Source: Pseudoalteromonas denitrificans DSM 6059
GTDB taxonomy: Bacteria > Pseudomonadota > Gammaproteobacteria > Enterobacterales > Alteromonadaceae
NCBI RefSeq assembly: GCF_900112265.1
Contig: NZ_FOLO01000031.1
Location: 1 to 62,833 of the forward strand
Direction: 5' to 3'
Length of the DNA stretch: 62,833 nt
How positions within the stretch are numbered: the first letter of the stretch is position 1; the number at the start of each line of letters is the position of its first letter. Positions 54,763-62,833 of the stretch are shown here, one piece after another. The notes below the pieces were generated by a model. The model was not told the DNA's origin, did no database searches, and saw nothing but the letters and a program-made list of their open reading frames with translations. Made by a program: the position numbers and the translations under genes.

Positions 54763-56925
54763 ATGACTCTCATAAATGCTTTAACCTTTGCAGCTTCGCT
54801 TACTTTATCAAGCAGCTCACCATCTGTTTATTTGGCTGAGTTCTCTGATCAAAAGCAAAAAATTAAAACAAAAATTAGCTTTCACCATGCTTTGCTTGCA
54901 TCAGAAGATGACGGATTATTATTAGAACTTACCAATAAAGAAGTACGTTTATTAGAAAAAAAAGGCATAACACTCACAGCCGCGGATAAAAAGTGGCAAA
55001 AAAAACTAAGTACAATTCAAAGACGAAGCTCAGCTAATCAAATGGGAGGAATTCCAGGTTTTAATTGTTATGAAACTGTTGAAGAAACATTTACAGAAGC
55101 GGACAAACTTGTAATACAAAACCCTAACCTAGCCCAGTGGATTGATATAGGTGATTCTTGGCAAAAGATAAATGGCGATAAAGGTTACGATTTAAAAGTA
55201 TTAAAAATAGGTAAACAAAGTCTCATCGACCCTCCAATTTTATTTATACAAAGTGCCATGCATGCAAGAGAATATACAACGGCGGCTTTAACTCTCGACT
55301 TTGCAAAGAATTTACTCCAAAACTATGATTCAGATCCAGATATAAATTGGATTTTGAATCGCCATCAAATTCATATTTTATTTCAAACAAACCCCGATGG
55401 CCGAAAAATAGCAGAAACAGGTGTTTTTCAACGTAAAAATGTCAATATAAATCATTGCTCACAAGGACATACAGGGATAGATTTAAACAGGAATTTCTCA
55501 TTTGGTTGGAATACAGTTGACGGGGGCTCTAGTGGTAATGATTGCGATGAAACCTATCGAGGCACACACCCAGCATCAGAACCAGAAGTTTCGGCCATTG
55601 AGGCTTATGTACGTTCAATTTACCCTGACGTGAGGGGTGAGAGTGATACTGATGCAGCTCCAATAGATACTAAAGGTTTATATTTAGATATTCATAGTTA
55701 TAGCGAGCTTATTCTCTGGCCTTTTGGACACACAGAAACTTTAGCACCAAATAATAAAGGCCTTCAAGCATTAGGACGCAAGCTAGCTTATTTCAATGGA
55801 TACGATCCAGGACAATCTGTAGGTTTATACCCAACCGATGGTACATCTGATAATTTAGCTTATGGCGAACTTGGTATTGCTCATATCACATTTGAACTAG
55901 GAACTGCCTTTTTCCAAAGTTGTAATATCTATAATAATAAAATAAAGCCCGATAATTTAAAGGCATTACTTTATGCAGCCAAAGCTGTTGAGGCTCCATA
56001 TTTGATAACCTCCGGACCTGACATTGCTTCTATTGAAATAACAGATGCCGATGATATCTATATTACCATTGATGTATTGGCCACTGATGAGCAATTTAGC
56101 ACTAAAGGTGGTATAGAGGCTAAACAAAATATAAATAAGGTTTGGTATAGCATAGGAGCATACCCTAATGAAGAAAACAGCTTACAAGCTGAAATAAAAG
56201 ATGGGGCCGCAGACACAAGTAAAGAGGTGTTTACTGCACGAATAAAACGAGACGATTTAGTCAATGATCAAATAACGGTTTACTTTAAAGGTGAAGACAG
56301 CAGTAACAGCCAAGGTCCTGTTTCAGCAAAAACACTGACGCTTTCACAACCTATAGCAAATGCTGATATAAATTGCCAAGGTGCTAAATGTCACCTGTTA
56401 GGTAAAGAAATAGCAAACAGCTATTTATGGCAGCTAGAAGATGGTAGAACGAGTATCAATAAAGCAACAGATTTTATTTTCCCAAGCTTAGGTAGTTATC
56501 AAGCAACTTATACCGTGACCAATTCAATTGGGTTACACACTACACAAAATTATGATTTTACTGTGACTGAGCTTTTAAAACCTGACATTAAGTTTTCTGC
56601 AATATGCTCAAACATAACATGTAAATTTGATGCATCAGATACCATAGATCTAGATAGCGATAACTTAATTTATAAGTGGGATTTTGGGGATTCAACTTAT
56701 TCAGATACTATGGTAACGAGTCATGATTATGCCAGTACCGGCAATTTTACAGTGACCTTAACCGTAACCGATGAACACAATCAAACCTCAGTACTCACGC
56801 AGGAAATTATAACTACACAAGTCGTTACTCAAGAACCAACACTAGAAAAAACACAAAGTTCTGGAGGAAGCTTTATTTATAATTTATTAATTTTAATTGT
56901 TTTTTTAAGAGTAAAACACAAATAA
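54763..56925 (+). CDS. Exported M14 zinc carboxypeptidase with PKD domains and GlyGly-CTERM tail
   Basis: 720 residues from ATG 54763 (GGAAATTAGT before it; an ATG at 54751 is less likely). A signal peptide is followed by a carboxypeptidase domain (about 110-415) with zinc ligands H167 and E170 in MHAREY and H311 in DIHSYSE, and catalytic Glu378 in FELGTAF. PKD-like beta domains occupy about 520-690 (DFGDSTYSD, FTVTLTVTDEH). The C-terminus is a GlyGly-CTERM signal: SSGG, a hydrophobic helix and a basic end (LRVKHK), processed by rhombosortase for surface release in this family. Confidence 0.9.
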   Translation: MTLINALTFAASLTLSSSSPSVYLAEFSDQKQKIKTKISFHHALLASEDDGLLLELTNKEVRLLEKKGITLTAADKKWQKKLSTIQRRSSANQMGGIPGFNCYETVEETFTEADKLVIQNPNLAQWIDIGDSWQKINGDKGYDLKVLKIGKQSLIDPPILFIQSAMHAREYTTAALTLDFAKNLLQNYDSDPDINWILNRHQIHILFQTNPDGRKIAETGVFQRKNVNINHCSQGHTGIDLNRNFSFGWNTVDGGSSGNDCDETYRGTHPASEPEVSAIEAYVRSIYPDVRGESDTDAAPIDTKGLYLDIHSYSELILWPFGHTETLAPNNKGLQALGRKLAYFNGYDPGQSVGLYPTDGTSDNLAYGELGIAHITFELGTAFFQSCNIYNNKIKPDNLKALLYAAKAVEAPYLITSGPDIASIEITDADDIYITIDVLATDEQFSTKGGIEAKQNINKVWYSIGAYPNEENSLQAEIKDGAADTSKEVFTARIKRDDLVNDQITVYFKGEDSSNSQGPVSAKTLTLSQPIANADINCQGAKCHLLGKEIANSYLWQLEDGRTSINKATDFIFPSLGSYQATYTVTNSIGLHTTQNYDFTVTELLKPDIKFSAICSNITCKFDASDTIDLDSDNLIYKWDFGDSTYSDTMVTSHDYASTGNFTVTLTVTDEHNQTSVLTQEIITTQVVTQEPTLEKTQSSGGSFIYNLLILIVFLRVKHK

Positions 56926-56926
56926 A

Positions 56927-56961
56927 AAATAAATGCAGGGTAGCTAACCCTGCATTTGCTA
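56927..56961. terminator. Bidirectional rho-independent terminator
   Basis: AAATGCAGGGT, AGCTA, ACCCTGCATTT between the peptidase gene and psd. A good T-run follows on the minus strand. Confidence 0.85.
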
Positions 56962-56964
56962 AAA

Positions 56965-57831
56965 TTACTTTGTAATTTTAGCAAATGGTTGGCCCATTCT
57001 AGTAGTAGTTTCAGGTACTTCTCCTTCTAGAAACTCAGCAACTTGCTGTGGCCAGGCTAAAATAACCGTGGAACCTAATTTGAAGCGCCCCATTTCTTCA
57101 CCTTTTTTCAAGCTGATTTTATTATCACCCTCAGTAGGGTAATCCCAGCTAAATACTTTTTTACCTGCAGGCGGTGTTACAGTGCCTGACCAAATAGTTT
57201 CAATGCTCGCAACAATTGTAGCTCCTACTAAAACCATAGCTAAAGGCCCTATTTCCGTTTCAAAAATAGCCACTACTCGCTCGTTTCGAGCAAATAAGTT
57301 AGGTACATTTTGTGCTGTCAAAGGGTTTACAGAAAACAAATCTCCAGGCACATATATCATTTGTTTTAACGTACCATCAATAGGCATATGAATACGATGA
57401 TAATCTTTTGGTGCTAAATAAATAGTTGCAAATTTACCACCATGAAATGGTGTTGCCGTTTTTTCTTCGCCGCCGAGTAATGCTTGCAAACTAAAATCAT
57501 GACCTTTTGCTTGAATTAATCTGTCATCAACAATATCACCTAACTGACTTATTTTTCCATCAACTGGATGCGCTATGACATGCTGTTCAGTAGCAATTGG
57601 GCGTAAACCATCTTTCAATGGACGCGTAAAAAATTCATTAAAACTTTTATAGTAGCTAGGGTCTTCATGTTCAGCTTCAGTCATATCAATTTGATATTGT
57701 TTGATAAAAGCTTTAATCAATGTTGTTGTTAAAGCACCCGCTTCAGCTTGCGCTAATTTACCTACTACACGAGATACCAAATGTTTAGGCATTGCGTACT
57801 GCATTGCAATTTTAAATTTATCCAAACTCAC
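56965..57831 (-). CDS. psd: Phosphatidylserine decarboxylase
   Basis: 288 residues. Self-cleavage between G253 and S254 in the LGST motif makes the pyruvoyl group; the catalytic pro-enzyme sites fit E. coli numbering. HPVDGKISQLGD and YHRIHMPIDG are typical. It makes phosphatidylethanolamine at the inner membrane. It is 36 bp after rsgA on the same strand, probably one operon. Confidence 0.96.
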   Translation of the reverse strand: MSLDKFKIAMQYAMPKHLVSRVVGKLAQAEAGALTTTLIKAFIKQYQIDMTEAEHEDPSYYKSFNEFFTRPLKDGLRPIATEQHVIAHPVDGKISQLGDIVDDRLIQAKGHDFSLQALLGGEEKTATPFHGGKFATIYLAPKDYHRIHMPIDGTLKQMIYVPGDLFSVNPLTAQNVPNLFARNERVVAIFETEIGPLAMVLVGATIVASIETIWSGTVTPPAGKKVFSWDYPTEGDNKISLKKGEEMGRFKLGSTVILAWPQQVAEFLEGEVPETTTRMGQPFAKITK

Positions 57832-57867
57832 AAATGTGTTCCTTTCTTAAATTCAAGAAAATATTTT

Positions 57868-58944
57868 TTAAACTCTTGGTGCACGTGCACCTGCACGCCC
57901 ATCAGCCATCGATTCTAATATTTTATGATAACTTTCAAAGCGAAGTTTTGAAATTTTGCCATTCTCTAGCGCTTCTTTAATAAGGCAACCGGGATCATTC
58001 AAGTGCTTACAATCTCTGAATTTACAACCGCCGAGAAACTCTCTGAATTCTTTAAAGCACCAAGTTACTCGGTCTGGCTCTAGATGCCACAGACCAAACT
58101 CACGGATTCCTGGTGAGTCAATTAAATTACCACCTGAAGCTAAGTGATGTAAGCGAGACACTGTTGTTGTATGTTGCCCTAAACCACTATTTTCAGATAC
58201 ATCTTTAGTTAAAATATTAGATTCTGGAAGTAAAGTATTTACTAAGGTGGATTTACCTACACCACTTTGACCAACAAAAATGCTATTTTTATCGACTAAC
58301 AAAGTTTTTAGTTGTGTTATACCTTCACCCGTTTTATTACTCATTAAATAAACTTGATAACCAATTCCACGATAAATATCCAGCACGCTTTGCACATACT
58401 CTAATGTTTCATTATCAAGTAAATCAACTTTATTTAAAATTAATATCGGTTTTATACCCATGTCTTCACAAGCAACAAGGTAGCGATCAATAATACTAGG
58501 AGTAAACTCAGGTAAAACAGCAGATACCATCAATATTTGATCTATATTAGCAGCTACAACTTTAACACCATCATAAAAATCAGGACGTGTTAATTGTGTT
58601 TTTCTTTCTTCAACAGCTTCGATTACACCCGCTAAATCACCTTGACTTACCTTCGCTCTACGGAATATAACGTTATCACCACAAACAATATTACTCACTG
58701 TACGTCGAATATTACAGCGTAAAATATCTTGATCTACGGTTTCAATATCAGCATGTTGACCAAAACGACTAATAACAACAGCAGCTTCAGTTCCTCCTAA
58801 GTTATCATTTTGCCACTCAGGTTGACCTTTACTTACCGAATTTTTAGTCATTTCATCAGCTTGAGTTGCTGAGTTCAGGCGTTTTTGATGGTTTTCTTTA
58901 ATCCTTCTGGATTGACCTTTGCTCAGTTTCTTTCGTTTTGTCAC
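57868..58944 (-). CDS. rsgA: Ribosome small subunit-dependent GTPase RsgA
   Basis: 358 residues. OB fold (about 50-110), then a circularly permuted GTPase: NKVDLL (G4) precedes GQSGVGKSTLVN (G1) and DSPGIREFG (G3). A zinc region CKFRDCKHLNDPGC follows. It helps late maturation of the 30S subunit. Upstream of psd as in E. coli. The basic N-terminus (KRKKLSKGQSRRIKENHQKR) fits rRNA binding. Confidence 0.96.
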   Translation of the reverse strand: MTKRKKLSKGQSRRIKENHQKRLNSATQADEMTKNSVSKGQPEWQNDNLGGTEAAVVISRFGQHADIETVDQDILRCNIRRTVSNIVCGDNVIFRRAKVSQGDLAGVIEAVEERKTQLTRPDFYDGVKVVAANIDQILMVSAVLPEFTPSIIDRYLVACEDMGIKPILILNKVDLLDNETLEYVQSVLDIYRGIGYQVYLMSNKTGEGITQLKTLLVDKNSIFVGQSGVGKSTLVNTLLPESNILTKDVSENSGLGQHTTTVSRLHHLASGGNLIDSPGIREFGLWHLEPDRVTWCFKEFREFLGGCKFRDCKHLNDPGCLIKEALENGKISKLRFESYHKILESMADGRAGARAPRV

Positions 58945-59066
58945 ATTTAGCCTATAACTTAATTAAATTGGGTTGCTTTAAAAAAAATCGTTTAATCCAT
59001 ATCAGAAGCGTATTATGATATAACTAATTGCTTAAAATCGAAAGGAAAGCACCGCTAAGGTAATTT

Positions 59067-59612
59067 ATGTCTTTTCATGAATCTAATTTAATATGGCTTG
59101 ACCTTGAAATGACAGGTTTAGAGCCTCGTACAGACAAAATATTGGAAATTGCCACTATTGTAACAGATAGTGAGCTAAATATATTGGCTGAAGGACCTGT
59201 TATTGCAATTCATCAAAGTGATGAGTTACTCGACAATATGGATCCTTGGTGTGTAAATCAGCATGGCAAATCTGGCTTAACCAAACGCTGCCGTGAAAGT
59301 ACATATAGTGAACAAGATGCTATAAAACTGACTGAAGACTTCCTAAAAAAATGGGTGCCAAAAGGCGCTTCACCTATGTGTGGTAACTCTATAGGTCAAG
59401 ACCGTCGCTTTATGAATGTCTATATGCCTAATTTAGAAGATTATTTCCATTACAGAAATTTAGATGTCAGCACAATCAAAGAGCTTGCCCGTAGATGGAA
59501 GCCTGACATTTTAAAGCATGTGAAAAAGAAAGGTGAACACCTCGCTTTAGAAGATATTCGAGAATCGATTATGGAACTGAAGATATATCGTACAGAATTT
59601 TTTAATTTGTAA
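59067..59612 (+). CDS. orn: Oligoribonuclease
   Basis: 181 residues of the DEDDh exonuclease family: D12 and E14 in IWLDLEMTGL, NSIGQDRRFM and the ALEDIRESI motif near the end. It degrades 2-5 nt RNA fragments, including pGpG from cyclic-di-GMP turnover. ATCGAAAGGAAAGCACC lies upstream of the ATG. It is divergent from rsgA and followed by tRNA-Gly genes, the E. coli order. Confidence 0.96.
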   Translation: MSFHESNLIWLDLEMTGLEPRTDKILEIATIVTDSELNILAEGPVIAIHQSDELLDNMDPWCVNQHGKSGLTKRCRESTYSEQDAIKLTEDFLKKWVPKGASPMCGNSIGQDRRFMNVYMPNLEDYFHYRNLDVSTIKELARRWKPDILKHVKKKGEHLALEDIRESIMELKIYRTEFFNL

Positions 59613-59629
59613 CTTTTAAAACAAAAAAC

Positions 59630-59693
59630 TTGCAAAAAAAATCATTTCCAGTATTATCTCGCCCCGCTTAGGAGAACAACCTGCGGGGTGTTT
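59630..59693 (+). promoter_or_regulatory. Stable-RNA promoter overlapping a hairpin, upstream of the tRNA-Gly array
   Basis: TTGCAA (59630-59635), a 16-bp spacer and TATTAT (59652-59657) are followed by a GC-rich discriminator. CCCCGC (59662-59667) pairs with GCGGGG (59683-59688), followed by TGTTTTC. The hairpin may end orn transcripts, while the promoter drives the tRNAs 130 bp on. The start site at about 59664 would lie in the stem. Confidence 0.5.
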
Positions 59694-59794
59694 TCTTATT
59701 CATGGCATGTTAAATAATGTAATATTAGATCGGATATTAAAATGTTACTAGCGATAAAATCGCAGTAGCTTTTAGAAGATGTTCTAAATGTGAT

Positions 59795-59870
59795 GCGGTA
59801 CTAGCTCAGCTGGTAGAGCGCGACCTTGCCAAGGTCGAGGTCACGAGTTCGAGCCTCGTGTACCGCTCCA
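59795..59870 (+). tRNA. tRNA-Gly (GCC), copy 1
   Basis: 76 nt including an encoded CCA, with a full cloverleaf: GCGGTAC acceptor, D arm with AGCTGGTAGAGC, anticodon GCC (59828-59830) between CTT and AAG, and the TTCGAGC T loop. Identical to copies 2 and 3. Confidence 0.98.
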
Positions 59871-59910
59871 AAATTACAATAGTTTATTCACTTAAAATAA
59901 ATTATTTTTT

Positions 59911-59937
59911 GCAGTATTAGTTCAGCTGCTAAAGCGT
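59911..59937 (+). pseudogene. Decayed 5' half of tRNA-Gly in spacer 1
   Basis: GCAGTATTAGTTCAGCTGCT AAAGCGT parallels the functional 5' half GCGGTACTAGCTCAGCTGGT with scattered changes. The acceptor and D-arm pairs are broken, and no anticodon follows. Confidence 0.7.
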
Positions 59938-59986
59938 TAGTTGTGACAAATTCATATAAACGCTTAAAATATGTTCTAAATGTGAT

Positions 59987-60062
59987 GCGGTACTAGCTCA
60001 GCTGGTAGAGCGCGACCTTGCCAAGGTCGAGGTCACGAGTTCGAGCCTCGTGTACCGCTCCA
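59987..60062 (+). tRNA. tRNA-Gly (GCC), copy 2
   Basis: Same 76-nt sequence as copy 1, 192 bp downstream of it. The flanking ATATGTTCTAAATGTGAT before the gene is common to copies 2 and 3. Confidence 0.98.
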
Positions 60063-60104
60063 AAAATTACAATAGTTTAATCAATTACAAATAAATAATT
60101 TATT

Positions 60105-60132
60105 GCAGTATTAGTTCAGCTGCTAAAGCGTT
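60105..60132 (+). pseudogene. Decayed 5' half of tRNA-Gly in spacer 2
   Basis: Same degenerate sequence as in spacer 1 (GCAGTATTAGTTCAGCTGCT AAAGCG). It shows that the array grew by duplicating a 192-193 bp unit that already contained the decayed half. Confidence 0.7.
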
Positions 60133-60179
60133 CTTGTGAAAAAGTCGTACAAACGCTTAAAATATGTTCTAAATGTGAT

Positions 60180-60255
60180 GCGGTACTAGCTCAGCTGGTA
60201 GAGCGCGACCTTGCCAAGGTCGAGGTCACGAGTTCGAGCCTCGTGTACCGCTCCA
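60180..60255 (+). tRNA. tRNA-Gly (GCC), copy 3
   Basis: Same 76-nt sequence, 193 bp after copy 2. No clear terminator follows; the next gene is 184 bp downstream. Confidence 0.98.
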
Positions 60256-60438
60256 AAAACTTCCTTTCTATTAAATAGTAATTTCAAATCTAAACTTGAT
60301 TAAATTAGCACTCATACTTTCAAACACAAATAACTTATACACCTTTCTTCAAGTAATAAAAATCAAATATTCGCCATTTTAAAAACAACACATATACTTA
60401 CAGCGATTGAGATTAAACTTAATGGAGCAATCGTTTAT

Positions 60439-62253
60439 ATGGCAGCAATATATATTGCAGGTATCGCACTATTCTCTGTTTTGGCTCAATGGCTCGCTTG
60501 GGTATTTAAAGTCCCTGCAATTTTATTCTTACTATTAATCGGCTTATTATTAGGGCCAATCTTTTCAATTTTAAACCCCGATGAGCTACTTGGTGACTTA
60601 TTGTTTCCAATTATTTCACTTTCAGTGGCCATTATATTATTTGAAGGGTCTCTTACATTGCATTTTAGAGAGCTAAAAGGCATTGGAAAAGTTGTTAGGA
60701 ATCTTTGCTCAATCGGTATGTTTACAACCTTTACCATTATTGCATTAAGCTGCTTTTGGCTATTAGACATAGATTGGCGCGTATCAGCTGTTTTAGGTGC
60801 AGTATTGGTTGTTACAGGCCCTACAGTAATCACTCCTTTACTAAACATCATGAGGCCGAGTTTAGATGTCGATAGAATATTGCGCTGGGAAGGCATTGTC
60901 ATAGATCCAATTGGCGCTTTATTTGCTGTTCTTGTTTTTGAAACTGTCAAATTTGCCGGACCTACAAACGCTTTAAGTCATACGATTTTTGCTTTATTTG
61001 CCACCCTCTTTATAGGTCTATCATTAGGTGCTTTAATTGGATGGCTAACAACTTTTTTATTTCGTCGAGACTGGATCCCATATGAACTACAAAAATTTTC
61101 AGTTTTAGCATTTGTTTTATTCATCTTCTCACTTTCAAACTCCTTAAGCCATGAGTCTGGGCTTTTAGCCGTTACCGTATATGGGATTTGGTTGGCAAAT
61201 CAGGATGATCTCGAACTAGATCCTATTTTAGAATTTAAAGAAGATCTTTCCATGATCTTAATTTCAGCATTATTTATACTATTGGCAGCAAGATTAAAAT
61301 TATCAGAATTATTATTACTAGGACCAACAGTCGTTATATTTTTGGTCATAGTATTATTTGTGGCTCGCCCACTGTGTATTGCAGTTTCCACCTTAAATTC
61401 GGAACTTACGTTCAAAGGAAAGCTACTGCTAGCTTGGATCTCACCAAGAGGAATAGTCGCTGCAGCTGTTGGTTCTGTTTTCTCTCTCAGTTTGGCTGAG
61501 CAAGGTATAAAAGATTCTGAAAAAATAGTCCCTCTTATTTTTACAGTCATTATCGTAACTGTCATTTTACAAAGTCTAACCGCTTTACCATTAGTAAAAT
61601 TATTGAAAATGCACCGACCAGAGCCTTCCACAATTTTAATTATTGGTGCTAATCATGTTGCAAGGGCGATAGCAAAAGGACTTGAAGAACAAAATATTGA
61701 TATTTACTTATCTGACCCTGCGTGGGAAAACTGCAAAATGGCAAGAATGAATGGTTTACCTTGTTATTATGGTAACCCGCAGTCTGAGCATGCAGAAAGG
61801 TACCTCCCCATGACAGACATTAAAACTGTATTAGCATTATCTCCTAATCGACACCATAACGCTTTAGGAGTGCAATACTTTTCTCATTTGATAAAAGATA
61901 AAAATGTATTTTCATTGAAGTCTTCAAACATACACGCCAAAGCAAACAAAGACAGTGCAACTTTTTTATCACGGCAAATACTATTTTTAACTGAAAATGA
62001 AGAGAACAATACTTCTTTCACACGTCTAAGTAATTTAATAGCTAAAGGAGGTAAAGTAAGTACGACAAGAATTGCTCAAGAATTTACCTGGTGTAATTAT
62101 TTAGAAGTAAATAAAGAAGCGATTCCCCTTTTCATCATTAATTCATCAGGTCATGTAACACCTTTCACTCCAAAAACTTGTACACCTGAAGAAGGTGAGA
62201 TGGTTATAGCAATGCAACCTGCAAAAATTACGATACCAAAAGAAACATCTTAG
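60439..62253 (+). CDS. CPA1-type cation/proton antiporter (NhaP-like) with C-terminal nucleotide-binding domain
   Basis: 604 residues. About 12 membrane helices (5-395) hold TGPTVITPLL and EGIVIDPIGALF, with the Asp-Pro of the ion site, and LAWISPRGIVAAAVGSVFSL. A TrkA-N-like Rossmann domain follows (about 400-480, STILIIGANHVARAIAKGLE). It exchanges Na+ or K+ for protons at the inner membrane; ion specificity is not clear. Monocistronic. Confidence 0.9.
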   Translation: MAAIYIAGIALFSVLAQWLAWVFKVPAILFLLLIGLLLGPIFSILNPDELLGDLLFPIISLSVAIILFEGSLTLHFRELKGIGKVVRNLCSIGMFTTFTIIALSCFWLLDIDWRVSAVLGAVLVVTGPTVITPLLNIMRPSLDVDRILRWEGIVIDPIGALFAVLVFETVKFAGPTNALSHTIFALFATLFIGLSLGALIGWLTTFLFRRDWIPYELQKFSVLAFVLFIFSLSNSLSHESGLLAVTVYGIWLANQDDLELDPILEFKEDLSMILISALFILLAARLKLSELLLLGPTVVIFLVIVLFVARPLCIAVSTLNSELTFKGKLLLAWISPRGIVAAAVGSVFSLSLAEQGIKDSEKIVPLIFTVIIVTVILQSLTALPLVKLLKMHRPEPSTILIIGANHVARAIAKGLEEQNIDIYLSDPAWENCKMARMNGLPCYYGNPQSEHAERYLPMTDIKTVLALSPNRHHNALGVQYFSHLIKDKNVFSLKSSNIHAKANKDSATFLSRQILFLTENEENNTSFTRLSNLIAKGGKVSTTRIAQEFTWCNYLEVNKEAIPLFIINSSGHVTPFTPKTCTPEEGEMVIAMQPAKITIPKETS

Positions 62254-62303
62254 GCTTTAAGTATCAATTAGCGTATAGATGTATTTTTCAAAAACTAAAA
62301 CAT

Positions 62304-62475
62304 AAAAATTCGACACCTTGTTATATCTGGTTTTAGCGAATAGTAATTTGAAATGACAATTTTTTAGTTTGTTAATTTTAAGATTGCCTCAGTTGGCATA
62401 AAAATAAGAATCATCATTCAAAAAAATTTAAATCCAAACGTAGAAAAACCGAGACATTGCTGTATCGTGTTTCTT
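62304..62475. repeat. Two decayed copies of the rRNA-operon terminator
   Basis: AAAAACCGAGACATTGCTGT...TGTTTC (62443-62473) and AAAATTCGACACCTTGTTAT...GGTTTT (62304-62334) match the functional terminator at 62631-62660. Each is progressively more degenerate with distance from the rRNA operon. Confidence 0.6.
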
Positions 62476-62542
62476 TTAATTTGAAAACCTTGAGTCTGTC
62501 GATACATCCATTATTAAAAAATAGGTTTAAATGCCAGAAACT

Positions 62543-62573
62543 AAAAAGCCCAACTCAATGAGTTGGGCTTTTT
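62543..62573. terminator. Strong bidirectional terminator
   Basis: AAAAAGCCCAACTC, AAT, GAGTTGGGCTTTTT. A perfect 14-bp stem between the antiporter gene and the rRNA operon. It may end antiporter readthrough and back up the rRNA terminator. Confidence 0.9.
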
Positions 62574-62626
62574 ACTATTATACGAGTTTGACTTGCTTGG
62601 CAGTACAAAATTTCTAAAATACAAAA

Positions 62627-62664
62627 ACGAAAAAACCCGACACATTGCTGTATCGGGTTTCTCT
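62627..62664 (-). terminator. rRNA operon terminator
   Basis: On the minus strand AAACCCGATACA, GCAA, TGTGTCGGGTTTTTTCG: a 10-bp stem with one mismatch and a T-run, about 10 bp after the 5S gene. Confidence 0.85.
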
Positions 62665-62671
62665 AATTAGG

Positions 62672-62789
62672 AGCCTGGCGATGTCCTACTTTCACATGGG
62701 AAACCCCACACTATCATCGGCGCTGTTTCGTTTCACTACTGAGTTCGGCATGGAGTCAGGTGGGTCCAAAACGCTATTGTCACCAAGCA
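62672..62789 (-). rRNA. rrf: 5S ribosomal RNA
   Basis: The minus strand reads TGCTTGGTGACAATAGC... with GACCCACCTGACTCC, CCGAACTCAG and GAAACG, ending AGTAGGACATCGCCAGGCT, a standard gammaproteobacterial 5S of about 118 nt. The 23S gene would lie beyond the right edge. Ends are set by similarity and may be off by a few bases. Confidence 0.95.
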
Positions 62790-62833
62790 AATTCTTTTCA
62801 TCTTGCTTTGTTCTTGTTTTTGTCTTTAATAAT

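Noticed and set aside
1..62833. CRISPR arrays
   Set aside because: No regularly spaced short direct repeats with unique spacers were seen; the only tandem arrays are the 97-bp palindromes and the tRNA-Gly units.

Overview
The window is an AT-rich chromosomal segment of a marine-type gammaproteobacterium, most likely an Alteromonadales member. This rests on gene content (slmA, ygiQ, dusA, zur, hslVU, rraA, metJBL, psd-rsgA-orn), two chemoreceptors, a GlyGly-CTERM peptidase, an HBM chemoreceptor and the close match of the right-edge 5S rRNA to gammaproteobacterial 5S. The genus cannot be fixed from the sequence alone. Most of the window is ordinary core genome; the accessory part is about 18.1-23.4 kb.

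Layout. 0-0.5 kb: the 5' end of an IS4-type transposase gene runs off the left edge, followed by a tandem 97-bp repeat of imperfect palindromes. 0.5-2.5 kb: coaBC and slmA, followed by a structured intergenic RNA candidate of about 190 nt with 6S-like features. 2.9-14.3 kb: an exported S9 peptidase, YgiQ radical-SAM protein, a REC-GGDEF-EAL regulator, SRPBCC and TIGR03899 proteins, and an outer-membrane/copper-chaperone cluster. 14.4-17 kb: a phage-shock region (pspA, pspC, a PspG-like membrane protein) next to a second unit of one exported 94-residue protein and two tiny paralogous membrane proteins. Both units carry the same sigma-54-like -24/-12 element. 17-18 kb: dusA with a truncated integrase at its 5' end, the classic dusA integration site. 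18.5-23.1 kb: cargo-like genes (SnoaL-like, LysE exporter with AraC regulator, beta-helix protein). 23.4-27.4 kb: zur, cheX, yjbQ, alr, dnaB. 27.5-29.5 kb: ECF sigma factor, membrane partner, DUF4097 protein. 29.7-33.9 kb: metL-metB and divergent metJ around a run of Met boxes. 34-35.2 kb: malic enzyme. 36-41.7 kb: rpmE, priA, ftsN, hslV, hslU, DUF971. 41.8-51.4 kb: two chemoreceptors, rraA, an EAL protein, hutI/hutC with a perfect palindromic operator, a YeeZ-like protein. 51.4-62.3 kb: roxA, acyl-CoA dehydrogenase, M14 peptidase, psd-rsgA, orn, three tandem tRNA-Gly genes, and a CPA1 antiporter. The right edge holds the 5S gene of a minus-strand rRNA operon with its terminator and two decayed copies of it.

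The best candidate for an under-described system is the 14.4-16.9 kb phage-shock neighbourhood. In E. coli (from memory) pspG lies next to dusA in the zur-dusA-pspG-dnaB-alr block; here a sigma-54-type unit of tiny membrane proteins occupies the same place. The shared promoter motif, translational coupling and sequence similarity of the two small proteins are visible directly; a role in envelope stress is inference. A second notable structure is the tRNA-Gly tandem array, whose spacers each contain a decayed 5' half of the same tRNA.
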